The position numbers and the translations under genes were made by a program. The notes under the pieces are model-generated. The model saw only the letters and a program-made list of their open reading frames with translations. It was not told the DNA's origin and ran no database searches. A DNA stretch of 64,000 nucleotides from Candidatus Kryptoniota bacterium. GTDB taxonomy: Bacteria; Bacteroidota; Ignavibacteria; Kryptoniales; JAKASW01. The stretch is taken from NCBI GenBank assembly GCA_036567965.1, contig DATCTN010000026.1, forward strand, positions 186,001 to 250,000, given 5' to 3'. Of this stretch, positions 44,644-54,265 are shown in pieces; position 1 is the stretch's first letter, and every line of letters starts with the position of its first letter.

Positions 44644-45643
44644 AGATGGGTTGAACCGGGATCCGAACGAGATCCGCAGCAATGGAGACACCGAAAAATC
44701 AATACCCGATCCTATCGGAGCCTCTCGCGAAGAAAATGCGATGACCTCTGCGGAACCGAAGAGTGAGAACCGAGCAGACTTGCCCTCAGGTGACGAATTG
44801 ACCGGCGGTGACGAACATCGGAACATTTTGGAGAATACTGAGAGTGTGAGCACTCCGGAAAAAACTGAGAACGAACAGGCGGCTGCTTCGTTGAGCGGTC
44901 TCGACCAGATAGTGAATGCTGAAACCGGTTCCACTTCTGAGGCGGTCCAGTCCCGTGATGAAGTCATCGATGAACTTGCGCACATAATTGAGGCGGTAAT
45001 TTTTGCCTCCGATGAACCGATTCCAGCGTCGCAAATAAAGACTGTCCTTGACGCATCCCATGCGTTCGGCAGGGTGAACCCCGACGCGATCACCGCGCGC
45101 ATCGATGCTCTGAACGCAAAGTACGATTCGGAAGGAAGCGGATTCCGTATAATTGAAATCGCGAACGGCTTCCAGTACGCCACACGAAAGGAAATGGCAC
45201 AGTGGATCTCCATCCTTTTCAAGGAAAGAGCGAAGAGGAAGCTCTCGAACTCCGCGCTGGAGTCGCTTGCGATCATCGCGTACAAACAGCCTGTGACGAA
45301 GCCGGAGATCGAATCGATTCGCGGTGTGAATGTCGACTATGTACTCCACAGTTTGCTCGAGAAGGAAATCGTGACGGTTATCGGAAGGGCTGACACAGTC
45401 GGAAGGCCTCTGCTATACGGCACAACGCAAAAATTTTTGAAGCTATTTGCACTGAAGAATCTCGAGGATTTGCCAAAACTCCGAGAGATTGATGAAATAA
45501 TCAGGGAAATCAGAAGCAAGGGCGCGGAGGAGTCGATACAACTGGAAATTACAGCGCTTACGGAACAACCGTTGTCAGAAAACAAAACAGCTGCCGAAGG
45601 GAGTTCTGAGCAGACGCCTCCAAACGGAACGGGGCAAGAGTAA
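44621..45643 (+). CDS. scpB: Segregation and condensation protein B with acidic N-terminal extension
   Basis: Dimeric winged-helix partner of ScpA. The conserved part begins near residue 115 (ELAHIIEAVIFASDEPI) and includes NGFQYATRKEMAQWI, SALESLAIIAYKQPVTKPEIESIRGV and GRPLLYGTTQKFLKLF. Before it are about 110 residues rich in Glu, Asp, Ser, Asn and Pro, and another about 40 disordered residues follow the core. Ordinary ScpB is about 180-200 residues, so at 340 this is much longer. ATG 44621 lies inside the end of scpA; an internal start would remove the extension, but the frame stays open and the overlap favours 44621. Confidence 0.9.
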   Translation: MPKQNYPEDGLNRDPNEIRSNGDTEKSIPDPIGASREENAMTSAEPKSENRADLPSGDELTGGDEHRNILENTESVSTPEKTENEQAAASLSGLDQIVNAETGSTSEAVQSRDEVIDELAHIIEAVIFASDEPIPASQIKTVLDASHAFGRVNPDAITARIDALNAKYDSEGSGFRIIEIANGFQYATRKEMAQWISILFKERAKRKLSNSALESLAIIAYKQPVTKPEIESIRGVNVDYVLHSLLEKEIVTVIGRADTVGRPLLYGTTQKFLKLFALKNLEDLPKLREIDEIIREIRSKGAEESIQLEITALTEQPLSENKTAAEGSSEQTPPNGTGQE

Positions 45644-45647
45644 GCGA

Positions 45648-46379
45648 GTGGCGGAGCTGGTTCGACTCAATAAGTATCTCTCTTCATCGGGGATCACCTC
45701 ACGTCGTAAAGCCGACCAGATGATAGCTGGAGGTAGAGTCAAAATAAATGGCAGGACCGTGACTGAACTCGGGACGAAAGTCGATCCGCAAAAGGATAAG
45801 GTCACAGTCGACGGGAGGGGAGCGAGACTCCAGACTAATCTGGTATACATCCTCGTGAATAAGCCGAAGGACGTAGTGACGACCGTCCACGATGAAAAAG
45901 GAAGACGCAGCATACTTGACGTCGTAAATGTTCGTGAACGAGTATATCCCGTCGGACGGCTCGACAGGAATACAACGGGAGTCCTGTTGCTCACGAATGA
46001 CGGCGAGCTCGCGAACAGGTTGATGCATCCTAGACACGAAGTGATAAAAATTTACAAAGCCACGATCGACCGTCCGCTGCGGGAGAGGGAGCTTCTGCGT
46101 TTGAAGAAAGGTATTATGCTGGACGGTTCCGTAACCATTCCCAATGACGTATATGTTCTTCCGGAAAGCGGTGCAACGGAGATCGGGATTGCCGTACATG
46201 AAGGGAAGCATCATCTGATAAGAAGGCTATTCGAATCACTGGACATAAGGGTCGTGCAGCTCGACAGATATTCATATGCCGGGTTGAACCATCGCGGCCT
46301 TCAACGCGGCGGCTGGCGGAATCTCGCCAGGAAGGAAATAGCCGCGCTCCGGAAACTCGTCGACCTTCCAAATCCCTGA
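45648..46379 (+). CDS. rluB: 23S rRNA/tRNA pseudouridine synthase, RluB/RsuA family
   Basis: Isomerises a uridine in ribosomal RNA to pseudouridine. The 243-residue protein has an N-terminal S4 RNA-binding domain (RLNKYLSSSGITSRRKADQMI, GGRVKINGRTV), the linker LVNKPKDVVTT, the catalytic aspartate in VGRLDRNTTGVLLLTNDGEL, and HHLIRRLFESLDIRVVQLDR. It starts with GTG 45648, 4 bases after scpB, and its stop overlaps the next ATG (TGATG). The scpA-scpB-rluB order is common in bacteria. Confidence 0.93.
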   Translation: MAELVRLNKYLSSSGITSRRKADQMIAGGRVKINGRTVTELGTKVDPQKDKVTVDGRGARLQTNLVYILVNKPKDVVTTVHDEKGRRSILDVVNVRERVYPVGRLDRNTTGVLLLTNDGELANRLMHPRHEVIKIYKATIDRPLRERELLRLKKGIMLDGSVTIPNDVYVLPESGATEIGIAVHEGKHHLIRRLFESLDIRVVQLDRYSYAGLNHRGLQRGGWRNLARKEIAALRKLVDLPNP

Positions 46380-47857
46380 TGGGGAGAAAACTTCTCTTCT
46401 CCGTCCTTCTTCTTGCTCAAGTAGCTGTCTACGCCCAGGAACCGCAAGCCCTCCTCACTTTGAGATCGGACCTCGACGCTTTCATTTCCGATAGCACTTT
46501 TTCGAACGCCTTCATCGGGATCGAAGTGAAGGATCTTCGAACAGGCGAAGAGCTGTTCAGTCACAACGCCGGGCGCGACTTTGCACCGGCTTCGAACATG
46601 AAACTCCTTACTACATCGACCGCGCTGAATCAGCTCGGCCCCGACTTCACTTATCACACCTCACTCATGGCGTACGGCTATATACTCGACGATACGTTGT
46701 TCGGCGACTTGTATGTCGTCGGATCCGGAGACCCGACTATTTCGGGAAGATTCACAAACGGCAACGTGATCAAGACCTTTGATGACTGGGCTGACACGCT
46801 CAAGTTATTGAACGTCAAGGTGGTCACGGGAAACATTATCGGCGACAACAGGTGCTTCGATAACGTTCCTGTGGGAGGCGGGTGGAGTCTTGACTGGCAC
46901 GAATATGTATACTGGTACGCTGCGAGGATATCCGGGCTTACTTTCAATGACAACTGCATCGACCTCACTCTCAAGCCGGGTAAGATCGGAACACCGGTTC
47001 AGTTCGCCACTCAGCCTCACACCGGTTATGTCTCATTCGTGAACTCGTCTGCGACAGTTAACGACACAGTCAATACGCTCGACTTCTACAGGGATGCCGC
47101 CACCAATGTCATTCACATAGTCGGCAACTATCCGCTCAATCTCGACAGCATGATGATCTCGCTTACGGTTCACGACCCCTCCAGGTATGCCGTCACGGTT
47201 TTGAACGAAACGCTCGGCGCAAACGGAATAAGAGTGGTCGGTCGACCGCTCGTGGTCGGTGATCCCGGCTCCGCGCGCGATTTTCCCGTTCCGCAGGTGA
47301 TGTGGGAGGTCGCAAGCTACACCTCGCCACCGCTAAGTCAAATCATTGATGTCATAAATAAAAGGAGCCAGAATCTTTGGGCCGAACAGGTTTTCAGGAC
47401 ACTTGGCCGGCAAAAATTCGGACTTGGCGCGTCAGGCAACTCCCGCGTTGTTGAGACTCAATTTCTTGGTTCGGTCGGAATTGATACGTCGCGGATTGAG
47501 ATCGCGGATGGATCCGGATTGTCTTCGTGGGATCTGGTCAGCCCCGACGACATAGTTAAAATTCTTGTCGCGATGAACAAAAGCCCGTTGTGGAAATATT
47601 TCTACGATTCGCTGCCGATAGCAGGGATAGACGGCACCTTACAATTCAGGATGAGGGGGACGAAAGCCGAGGGGAACGTCCGCGGAAAAACCGGATTTAT
47701 CGAGAATGCGCGCTCCCTCTCAGGATATCTCACGACAGCTGACGGCGATCTTCTCGCATACTCTATGTTCCTGAATCACTTCACGACGCCCGTCGATTCG
47801 GTGAACCATCTCCAGGATATGATCTGCACACGACTCTGCAATTTCACTTTTAAATGA
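46379..47857 (+). CDS. dacB: D-alanyl-D-alanine carboxypeptidase/endopeptidase, PBP4 family
   Basis: Class C penicillin-binding protein that trims peptidoglycan cross-links and stem peptides in the periplasm. The 492-residue protein has a signal peptide (MGRKLLFSVLLLAQVAVYAQ), the nucleophile motif Ser72-Asn-Met-Lys75 in APASNMKLL, a Ser-Gln-Asn motif in KRSQNLWAEQ, and RGKTGFIENARSLSGY as the KTG box. The large insert between the first two motifs matches PBP4 rather than PBP5. It overlaps rluB by one base and rsmG by four. Confidence 0.94.
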   Translation: MGRKLLFSVLLLAQVAVYAQEPQALLTLRSDLDAFISDSTFSNAFIGIEVKDLRTGEELFSHNAGRDFAPASNMKLLTTSTALNQLGPDFTYHTSLMAYGYILDDTLFGDLYVVGSGDPTISGRFTNGNVIKTFDDWADTLKLLNVKVVTGNIIGDNRCFDNVPVGGGWSLDWHEYVYWYAARISGLTFNDNCIDLTLKPGKIGTPVQFATQPHTGYVSFVNSSATVNDTVNTLDFYRDAATNVIHIVGNYPLNLDSMMISLTVHDPSRYAVTVLNETLGANGIRVVGRPLVVGDPGSARDFPVPQVMWEVASYTSPPLSQIIDVINKRSQNLWAEQVFRTLGRQKFGLGASGNSRVVETQFLGSVGIDTSRIEIADGSGLSSWDLVSPDDIVKILVAMNKSPLWKYFYDSLPIAGIDGTLQFRMRGTKAEGNVRGKTGFIENARSLSGYLTTADGDLLAYSMFLNHFTTPVDSVNHLQDMICTRLCNFTFK

Positions 47858-48576
47858 AAGACATTTCCTGGTTCGTTTCTATCTGCGAACAAAACGGGTT
47901 GTCGATCAACAGGCACCAGGCCGACCAGTTTGAAAAATACAGAGATCTCCTTCTTTCATGGAATGCGAACCTGAACCTCATCTCCCGGAAGGACGAACTG
48001 AATTTCTATTCAAACCATATTCTGAATTCCATATCCTTCCTCTTTCTGACCAGATTGAAGAGCGATGCGCGTCTGGTTGATCTTGGGACCGGCGGAGGAC
48101 TTCCAGGAATTCCACTGAAGATTATCTACCCGGATATGGAAATTCTGCTTATCGATTCCATTTCGAAAAAAACTGCCGCCGTCTCGGACATTGTCGGCAA
48201 AATGGGATTGTCATCAGTAAAAGTTGTTAACGCCAGAGCTGAAGAAGTGGCCAGAGCGCGTGAATTTCAGGGCCATTTTGATTATGTTGTAAGTAGAGCC
48301 GCAGGAAAGCTCGATCAAGTGATCAAATGGTCGCGCGGATTTCTCCGGGAGCTGGAAATGCTCGAAACAGGATTCGTCCCCGGTGGAACCGCGCTTGTTT
48401 TGAAGGGCGGCGACTTCAAAGGTGAACTCTTGCATTCAAGGAATCTGAAATACGTTGAGTCCGTCGAAGTTGTCGACATCATCTTTAAAGGTATGGATCA
48501 GATTACAAATGTCGACAAGAAGCTGGTGCTGGTCAACCTCAAGAGTAATACAACCGTGAGCAGGAGAAAGTATTGA
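47854..48576 (+). CDS. rsmG: 16S rRNA (guanine-N7) methyltransferase RsmG
   Basis: Methylates a guanine in the 530 loop of 16S rRNA using SAM. The 240-residue protein has the N-terminal [16 protein letters not shown] signature, the SAM loop [31 protein letters not shown], and [16 protein letters not shown]. Loss of RsmG in other bacteria gives low-level streptomycin resistance. ATGA overlap with dacB and TTGA overlap with lysS show tight coupling. Confidence 0.95.
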   Translation: MKDISWFVSICEQNGLSINRHQADQFEKYRDLLLSWNANLNLISRKDELNFYSNHILNSISFLFLTRLKSDARLVDLGTGGGLPGIPLKIIYPDMEILLIDSISKKTAAVSDIVGKMGLSSVKVVNARAEEVARAREFQGHFDYVVSRAAGKLDQVIKWSRGFLRELEMLETGFVPGGTALVLKGGDFKGELLHSRNLKYVESVEVVDIIFKGMDQITNVDKKLVLVNLKSNTTVSRRKY

Positions 48577-50108
48577 TCGAAGACGAAGGTCAGTCCTTGG
48601 GTAGAGATTCGTTCGAACGTGAGCAGAACGAGCTTACAAAGAGGAGAATTGAAGAGCTCGAGGCGCTGAAAAGTGAAAACGTAAATCCATACACATACAG
48701 TTTCAAAACAAATAACTATTCCACGGATATCCTGAACACATTCAAGGACGATGTCCCTTTTGAGAACGTCGCGGTCGCGGGGCGCATTATGTCTTTGCGA
48801 CGAATGGGGAAAGCGTCATTCTGTCATATTCAGGATTCGAAGGGACGAATACAGATTTATCTCAGGCGAGATGATCTCGGGGAAGTGTACGACCGTTTCA
48901 GGTTGATGGACATCGGCGACTTCATCGGTGTGAGAGGATTCGCGTTCAGGACGAGGACCGGAGAGATTTCCGTTCACGCCAGGAACCTTGAGATCCTGTC
49001 CAAGTCAATCCGTCCTCTGCCGGTGGTGAAGGAGAAAGTCGACGAGCAGGGGAACAAAACAGTTTATGATCCTTTTTCTGACAAGGAACTTCGATACAGG
49101 CAGCGGTATGTCGATTTGGCCGTCAATCCTGAAGTGAAGGAAGTATTTGTCAAGCGCGCGAGGGTAGTTAGCACGATCAGGAAATTTCTCGACGAACGCG
49201 GCTATCTCGAGGTGGAAACGCCGGTCCTTCAGCCGATCTACGGCGGAGCGGCGGCACGACCATTCACCACTCATCACAACGCGTTAGCTATGCCGCTCTT
49301 CCTCAGGATATCAGACGAACTCTATTTGAAGAGGCTGATCGTCGGGGGATTCGAAGGAGTTTATGAGATCGGAAAGGATTTCCGGAACGAAGGGATGGAT
49401 AAGTCCCACAATCCGGAGTTCACTATGCTTGAGCTGTATGTCTCGTACAAGGATTACGAGTGGATGATGTCACTTGTGGAACAGCTCGTTTACGAGGTCA
49501 GCATGCGAGTCACGGGCGGAGCGAAAGTGGCTGTAGGTCAGAACGAGATAGATTTCACCCCGGCGTGGAAGCGGCTTACGATGTTCGATTCGATCAAGGA
49601 ATATGCAGGCGAGGACGTGTCCGGAAAAAGCGAAGCCGAGCTCGGTGCCATTGCGAAGAGACTCCACGTGCCGGTCGAGGCATCACTGGGATCGGGCAGG
49701 ATTATCGACGCGATATTCTCTGAGCTCGTCGAACCGAAACTGATTCAACCTACTTTTATTACTGATTACCCGGTTGAGATGTCGCCACTTGCTAAACGCC
49801 ATCGATCGAAGTCCGGTTTGGTGGAGCGGTTTGAACTCATATGCAATGGGCACGAGCTCGCGAACGCGTTTAGCGAGCTGAACGATCCCCTTGACCAGCG
49901 GGCACGGTTCGATGACCAGGCGCGGTTGAAGGCCAAGGGCGACGAAGAAGCGATGGTCGTCGACGACGATTATGTCCGCGCCCTGGAGTACGGCATGCCG
50001 CCTACAGCCGGACTCGGAATCGGAATAGACAGACTCACTATGATCCTGACGAATAAAGACTCGATAAGAGATGTGATATTCTTTCCCCAAATGAAACCTG
50101 AAAAGTGA
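48573..50108 (+). CDS. lysS: Lysyl-tRNA synthetase, class II
   Basis: Charges tRNA(Lys). The 511-residue protein has an N-terminal OB-fold ([22 protein letters not shown] region), then the class II core: [39 protein letters not shown] (motif 1 region), [21 protein letters not shown] (motif 2) and [13 protein letters not shown] (motif 3). [16 protein letters not shown] lines the lysine site. It starts with TTG 48573 overlapping the rsmG stop, with AGGAGAAAG upstream. Confidence 0.96.
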   Translation: MIEDEGQSLGRDSFEREQNELTKRRIEELEALKSENVNPYTYSFKTNNYSTDILNTFKDDVPFENVAVAGRIMSLRRMGKASFCHIQDSKGRIQIYLRRDDLGEVYDRFRLMDIGDFIGVRGFAFRTRTGEISVHARNLEILSKSIRPLPVVKEKVDEQGNKTVYDPFSDKELRYRQRYVDLAVNPEVKEVFVKRARVVSTIRKFLDERGYLEVETPVLQPIYGGAAARPFTTHHNALAMPLFLRISDELYLKRLIVGGFEGVYEIGKDFRNEGMDKSHNPEFTMLELYVSYKDYEWMMSLVEQLVYEVSMRVTGGAKVAVGQNEIDFTPAWKRLTMFDSIKEYAGEDVSGKSEAELGAIAKRLHVPVEASLGSGRIIDAIFSELVEPKLIQPTFITDYPVEMSPLAKRHRSKSGLVERFELICNGHELANAFSELNDPLDQRARFDDQARLKAKGDEEAMVVDDDYVRALEYGMPPTAGLGIGIDRLTMILTNKDSIRDVIFFPQMKPEK

Positions 50109-50122
50109 AAGCTGATTCCCGG

Positions 50123-52234
50123 ATGAAAACCATCAATCTAGTTTTAGGCATTCATAATCATCAGCCTATCGGAAATTTCGATCATGTGATCGAAGATGCT
50201 TATCAGAAATCATATAAACCTTTCCTCGATGTCCTGAAGAAATACCCGAAAATAAAAGTCTCACAACATTACACCGGTTTTCTTTTCGAATGGCTCAAGA
50301 AACATCATCCAGAAATCATGGTGGAACTGAAATCGCTTATCAAGTCAGGTCAGGTTCACCTTATGTCTGGCGGCTTCTACGAACCGATTCTCGCGATCAT
50401 ACCCGACAAAGACAAGTCAGGTCAAATAAGAAAGCTCAACGATTATATAAAGAAGAACTTCAACATTTCTCCCACCGGAATGTGGCTCGCTGAAAGGGTG
50501 TGGGAACAGCACATTGTGAAGCCGATTGCGGAAGCGGGCATAAAATCAGTCGTCATCGACGATACCCATTTCAAGTATGTCGGACTCAAGGACGAAGACC
50601 TTCTCGGGTATTACGTGACGGAAGAGCAGGGAAAAACTGTCAACATTTTTCCGATCAGCAAAATGCTGAGGTACACGATCCCGTTCCAATCTGTCGAAAA
50701 GACCGTTGATTACCTTCGTTCAATTGCGAGCGAGGACGGTTCGAGAATTGCCGTTTATGCCGACGACGGCGAAAAGTTCGGAGTGTGGCCGCACACTTAC
50801 AAGCATGTGTACCAGGATGGCTGGCTGGAACATTTTTTCGCAGCATTGCAGGAGAACTCGGACTGGATAAGGATAATCCACTTTTCAGAAGCGATGGAAA
50901 AGGTGAAACCGATAGGAAGAGTGTACCTGCAGAACGCGTCTTATGCGGAAATGCTGCACTGGGCGCTTCCAGCCGAGCTGTTCTTGAAGTACGAGGAGTT
51001 TGAGAACCGCCTGAAAGCGGAGAAGATATTCGATGTCTACGAAGAGTTCGTCCGCGGCGGCTACTGGAGGAATTTTCTCGTGAAGTATCCCGAGTCAAAC
51101 AACATACACAAAAAGATGATAAGACTTTCCGAGCGGGCACACGCGCTCGAGAGGAGAGGAAAAAATGTCGACAGGGTCCTGGATAAAATCTGGGCGGCCC
51201 AATGCAATGATCCGTACTGGCACGGTATCTTCGGAGGACTCTACCTGCCGAATCTTCGGTACCCGGTGTACAAAAGTCTTATACAGGCCGAGGTGGAGCT
51301 GGACAGGCTCGAAAGGAAACCTAAACTCTCCGTGACTCATGAGGATTTCGACAGGGACGGCTCGGAGGAAATTCTTGTGGAAACGAATGTCCTGGACGCA
51401 TACTTGAAGCCTGAAGAGGGGGGCGTACTCTTCGAGCTCGACTATAAACCGGTACCGTTTAATTTTATGGATATACTCAGCCGCCGGCCGGAAGGGTATC
51501 ACAACAAACTGAAGCAGCCCGCTGCCGCAGACACGAACAGGGAAGGAATCCAGAGCATCCATGAAATGGTCGTGTCAAAAGAACCCGGACTTGAGAAGCT
51601 CTTGAACTACGACTGGTACAGGCGCGCATCTTTCATCGACCACTTCATCGGGCGGACTACTCTTGAGGAATTTGCTGCCGCCAAATATCCTGAGCTCGGC
51701 AGCTTTGTGAAGAGCCCGTACTCGAAAAAGATTGAACGCAGAAACGGGCGGGCCAGCGTTCAGCTGTCCTGCGACGGCTTCGTAGACGGCGTGCCCGTGC
51801 GTATTGTGAAGACATTTGAGTTTGCGGGCGGGTCCGGAACAATCTTATGCCGATATGTCGTGCAAAACCTCGGTCCCGCACCGATAGATGTGGACTTCGG
51901 AGTCGAATTTAATTTTGGGCTGATGGCGGGCGATGCCCATGACAGGTATTACACCATTAACGGTTCGAAGCCAGCCGAACCGAGATTGAGGAGCTCAGGG
52001 ACTACCGACGCCGTGAAATCGGTTTCTCTTACAGATGAGTGGCAAGGACTCAAGGTCCAGATAGAGCCTGACCGACCCCTTACCATGTGGCGATTCCCAA
52101 TCGAGACCGTCTCGTTATCGGAGGCGGGTTTTGAGAGAGTATACCAGAGTTCGACGATGCTTCTCCACTCTCGCGAGAGGATCGAAAGGGAATTGAGAGT
52201 CGGATTCAAGCTCATTCTGGCTAAATCGAGGTAA
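50123..52234 (+). CDS. Glycoside hydrolase family 57, 4-alpha-glucanotransferase/alpha-amylase type
   Basis: Acts on alpha-1,4-glucans, transferring or hydrolysing maltooligosaccharides, probably in glycogen metabolism in the cytosol (no signal peptide). The 703-residue protein shows the five GH57 regions: GIHNHQPIGNF, GGFYEP, MWLAERVWE with nucleophile Glu124, YADDGEKFG with acid/base Asp214 or Asp215, and a helix with YAEMLHWAL. The C-terminal half (about 290-703) is the beta-sandwich of DUF1925/DUF1926 type seen in Thermococcus litoralis glucanotransferase. I start at ATG 50123, which matches the family N-terminus; GTG 50105 overlapping lysS is possible. Confidence 0.9.
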   Translation: MKTINLVLGIHNHQPIGNFDHVIEDAYQKSYKPFLDVLKKYPKIKVSQHYTGFLFEWLKKHHPEIMVELKSLIKSGQVHLMSGGFYEPILAIIPDKDKSGQIRKLNDYIKKNFNISPTGMWLAERVWEQHIVKPIAEAGIKSVVIDDTHFKYVGLKDEDLLGYYVTEEQGKTVNIFPISKMLRYTIPFQSVEKTVDYLRSIASEDGSRIAVYADDGEKFGVWPHTYKHVYQDGWLEHFFAALQENSDWIRIIHFSEAMEKVKPIGRVYLQNASYAEMLHWALPAELFLKYEEFENRLKAEKIFDVYEEFVRGGYWRNFLVKYPESNNIHKKMIRLSERAHALERRGKNVDRVLDKIWAAQCNDPYWHGIFGGLYLPNLRYPVYKSLIQAEVELDRLERKPKLSVTHEDFDRDGSEEILVETNVLDAYLKPEEGGVLFELDYKPVPFNFMDILSRRPEGYHNKLKQPAAADTNREGIQSIHEMVVSKEPGLEKLLNYDWYRRASFIDHFIGRTTLEEFAAAKYPELGSFVKSPYSKKIERRNGRASVQLSCDGFVDGVPVRIVKTFEFAGGSGTILCRYVVQNLGPAPIDVDFGVEFNFGLMAGDAHDRYYTINGSKPAEPRLRSSGTTDAVKSVSLTDEWQGLKVQIEPDRPLTMWRFPIETVSLSEAGFERVYQSSTMLLHSRERIERELRVGFKLILAKSR

Positions 52235-52269
52235 TATTCGGGGCTATACCGCGAATTCTGACGGTTTCC

Positions 52270-52298
52270 TTGTGGAGCAAAAGGGCTTATCTTATATT
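52270..52298 (+). promoter_or_regulatory. Promoter TTG-N20-TATATT for the C-terminal processing protease
   Basis: TTG at 52270-52272, 20 bases, TATATTTTC from 52293, identical in the second box to the promoter at 41171. It lies 36 bases after the GH57 stop and gives a leader of about 45-90 bases depending on the start codon. Confidence 0.65.
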
Positions 52299-52398
52299 TT
52301 CTTGTGAGGACGATGTGACGAATTTCATAAAGAAACGTTGAACACACCCGATGAATAAGTTGTTGATAAGGTGTGAGAATTTTCTGAAAGGGATATTC

Positions 52399-54018
52399 AT
52401 GAAGTTGTTCAAGAGCAAGCTATCGACTGCAGCGGCGATCTTCCTGATGATCGTCGGTATTCTGATTGGCACGCAAATACAAAATGTTTTCAGCGGCGAC
52501 GACTTATATGACCAGCTCCAGAAATTTCAGGACGTGGTCAGCCTGGTCGACAAATATTACGTCGAGAATATCGACACGCAGAAACTCGTCGACGCGGCGA
52601 TTAACGGGCTTCTTACCCAGCTTGATCCGCACTCCGTTTATATTCCCTCAAAAGAAGTGCAGCAGATTTCAGAAGACTTCAAAGGCTCGTTCGACGGGAT
52701 CGGGATCGAGTATGATGTTGTGAACGATTCGCTCCTTGTCGTTTCTCCGATCGCGGGTGGTCCGAGCGAAATGGTCGGTCTTGAGGCCGGGGACAAGATC
52801 ATTGAGATAGACGGGAAATCCGCGATAGGCATAACGCGCGACGAAGTGCAGAAGAAATTGAGGGGACCGAAGGGGACGAAAGTCACGGTTACAGTTGCTC
52901 GCAACGGAATGAACAAGCCGCTGGAGTTCGAGATAACGCGGGACAAGATACCTCTGTACTCGGTGTCGGCATCTTTTATGGTGACCGATGAGGTGGGATA
53001 TGTATATGTGAACAGGTTTGCTGAAACCACAAGTAAAGAGCTGGAAGCTGCTCTTGAAAAACTGAAATCGGAGGGCATGAAGGAGCTCATACTCGACCTG
53101 CGCGACAATCCCGGCGGGCTTCTCGACCAGGCAGTCGATGTCGCGAGCGAGTTCGTCCCCGATGGCAAGACAATCGTCTACACAAAAGGGAGAGTGCAGC
53201 AGGCAAATGAGAATTTTGCTTCGACGGGCGGAAGCTATACTAAAATCCCCCTGATAGTTCTTATAAACGGCGGCTCGGCCTCGGCCAGCGAAATTGTTTC
53301 AGGCTCTATTCAGGACCTCGACAGAGGTTTGATCGTGGGAGAGACCAGCTTCGGAAAAGGACTGGTCCAAAGGCAGTTCCCGTTAAGAGATGGCTCTGCT
53401 GTGCGGATCACCGTCGCTAGGTATTATACTCCCAGCGGCCGCCTGATTCAGCGGCCCTACGGAAAGGACCGCACAAAGTACTTCATGGCGGCTATGCAGA
53501 TCGACAGCTCTGAGGAGTCGGGGTCCAATATTTCACATACCATTGAAAGCGATTCCGGACGAGAGGTCTATAAGACCGTTTCGGGAAGAGCCGTCTACGG
53601 CGGCGGCGGCATAACTCCCGATTACATCGTAAAAATGGCGAAGGTGCCAAACTTCATTTACGATTTTCAGGTGAAGAGGATCTTCCTTGAATATGTCGAC
53701 AGCCATTACAGCCAATCGCAGGAAAAATTGAAAAGCGATTACGGAACCCTTGAGCAATTCGATGAGAACTTTCAGGTCGGCGGTAAGATTCTCGACGACA
53801 TATATTCACAAGCAGTAAAGGCCGGTATCAAAGTGACCCGCGATGAGTACGATGCGAATGAGAAGATTGTCGCGATGCTCATCAAGGCTCAGATAGGGCG
53901 AAATGTCTGGGGAAATGACGGATGGTACAGAGTGGTCCTTGACTACGATAAACAATTCGAGAAAGCCGTTACCCTTTTCCCTGAGGCGAGTGAGATAGCG
54001 GGCCTGAAGCTGAAGTAG
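52399..54018 (+). CDS. ctpA: C-terminal processing serine protease, S41 family
   Basis: Periplasmic protease anchored by one N-terminal helix (STAAAIFLMIVGILIGTQI). The 539-residue protein has a helical region with LLTQLDPHSVYIP, a PDZ domain (about residues 90-165; GIEYDVV, VGLEAGDKIIEIDGK), and the catalytic domain with LILDLRDNPGGLLDQAV, the serine in INGGSASASEIVSGS and the lysine in GETSFGKGLVQ. It removes or degrades C-terminal segments of envelope proteins. ATG 52399 has AAAGGGA upstream; ATG 52351 in the same frame would add 16 residues. Confidence 0.93.
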   Translation: MKLFKSKLSTAAAIFLMIVGILIGTQIQNVFSGDDLYDQLQKFQDVVSLVDKYYVENIDTQKLVDAAINGLLTQLDPHSVYIPSKEVQQISEDFKGSFDGIGIEYDVVNDSLLVVSPIAGGPSEMVGLEAGDKIIEIDGKSAIGITRDEVQKKLRGPKGTKVTVTVARNGMNKPLEFEITRDKIPLYSVSASFMVTDEVGYVYVNRFAETTSKELEAALEKLKSEGMKELILDLRDNPGGLLDQAVDVASEFVPDGKTIVYTKGRVQQANENFASTGGSYTKIPLIVLINGGSASASEIVSGSIQDLDRGLIVGETSFGKGLVQRQFPLRDGSAVRITVARYYTPSGRLIQRPYGKDRTKYFMAAMQIDSSEESGSNISHTIESDSGREVYKTVSGRAVYGGGGITPDYIVKMAKVPNFIYDFQVKRIFLEYVDSHYSQSQEKLKSDYGTLEQFDENFQVGGKILDDIYSQAVKAGIKVTRDEYDANEKIVAMLIKAQIGRNVWGNDGWYRVVLDYDKQFEKAVTLFPEASEIAGLKLK

Positions 54019-54265
54019 ACGTTTGAAACCGCCGCTTGAGAAACATTTTCGTCCTGAGAACTTGCTGAAGTGAGGAGCGGAATTCTCCGAATCGCGGGAT
54101 GATATATTGCGGTCGTTTGCCCAGCAGGACATTGAGCCGGGTCTGTCATACACCCGCGATTATGTTTAAGAATCCGGCTCGTCGCGAATTCTCTACACCA
54201 TACTGACTGGCGCGACACCCATCCAACCGGAATTCATATAGACTTATAATTGAATCTGAATTAAT

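Noticed and set aside
54040-54100. Sequence like TCCTGAG...GCTGAAG and a GGAATTCTCCGAATCGCG stretch resembling common intergenic repeats
   Set aside because: Too degenerate to pair with any copy in the window; no terminal repeats found.
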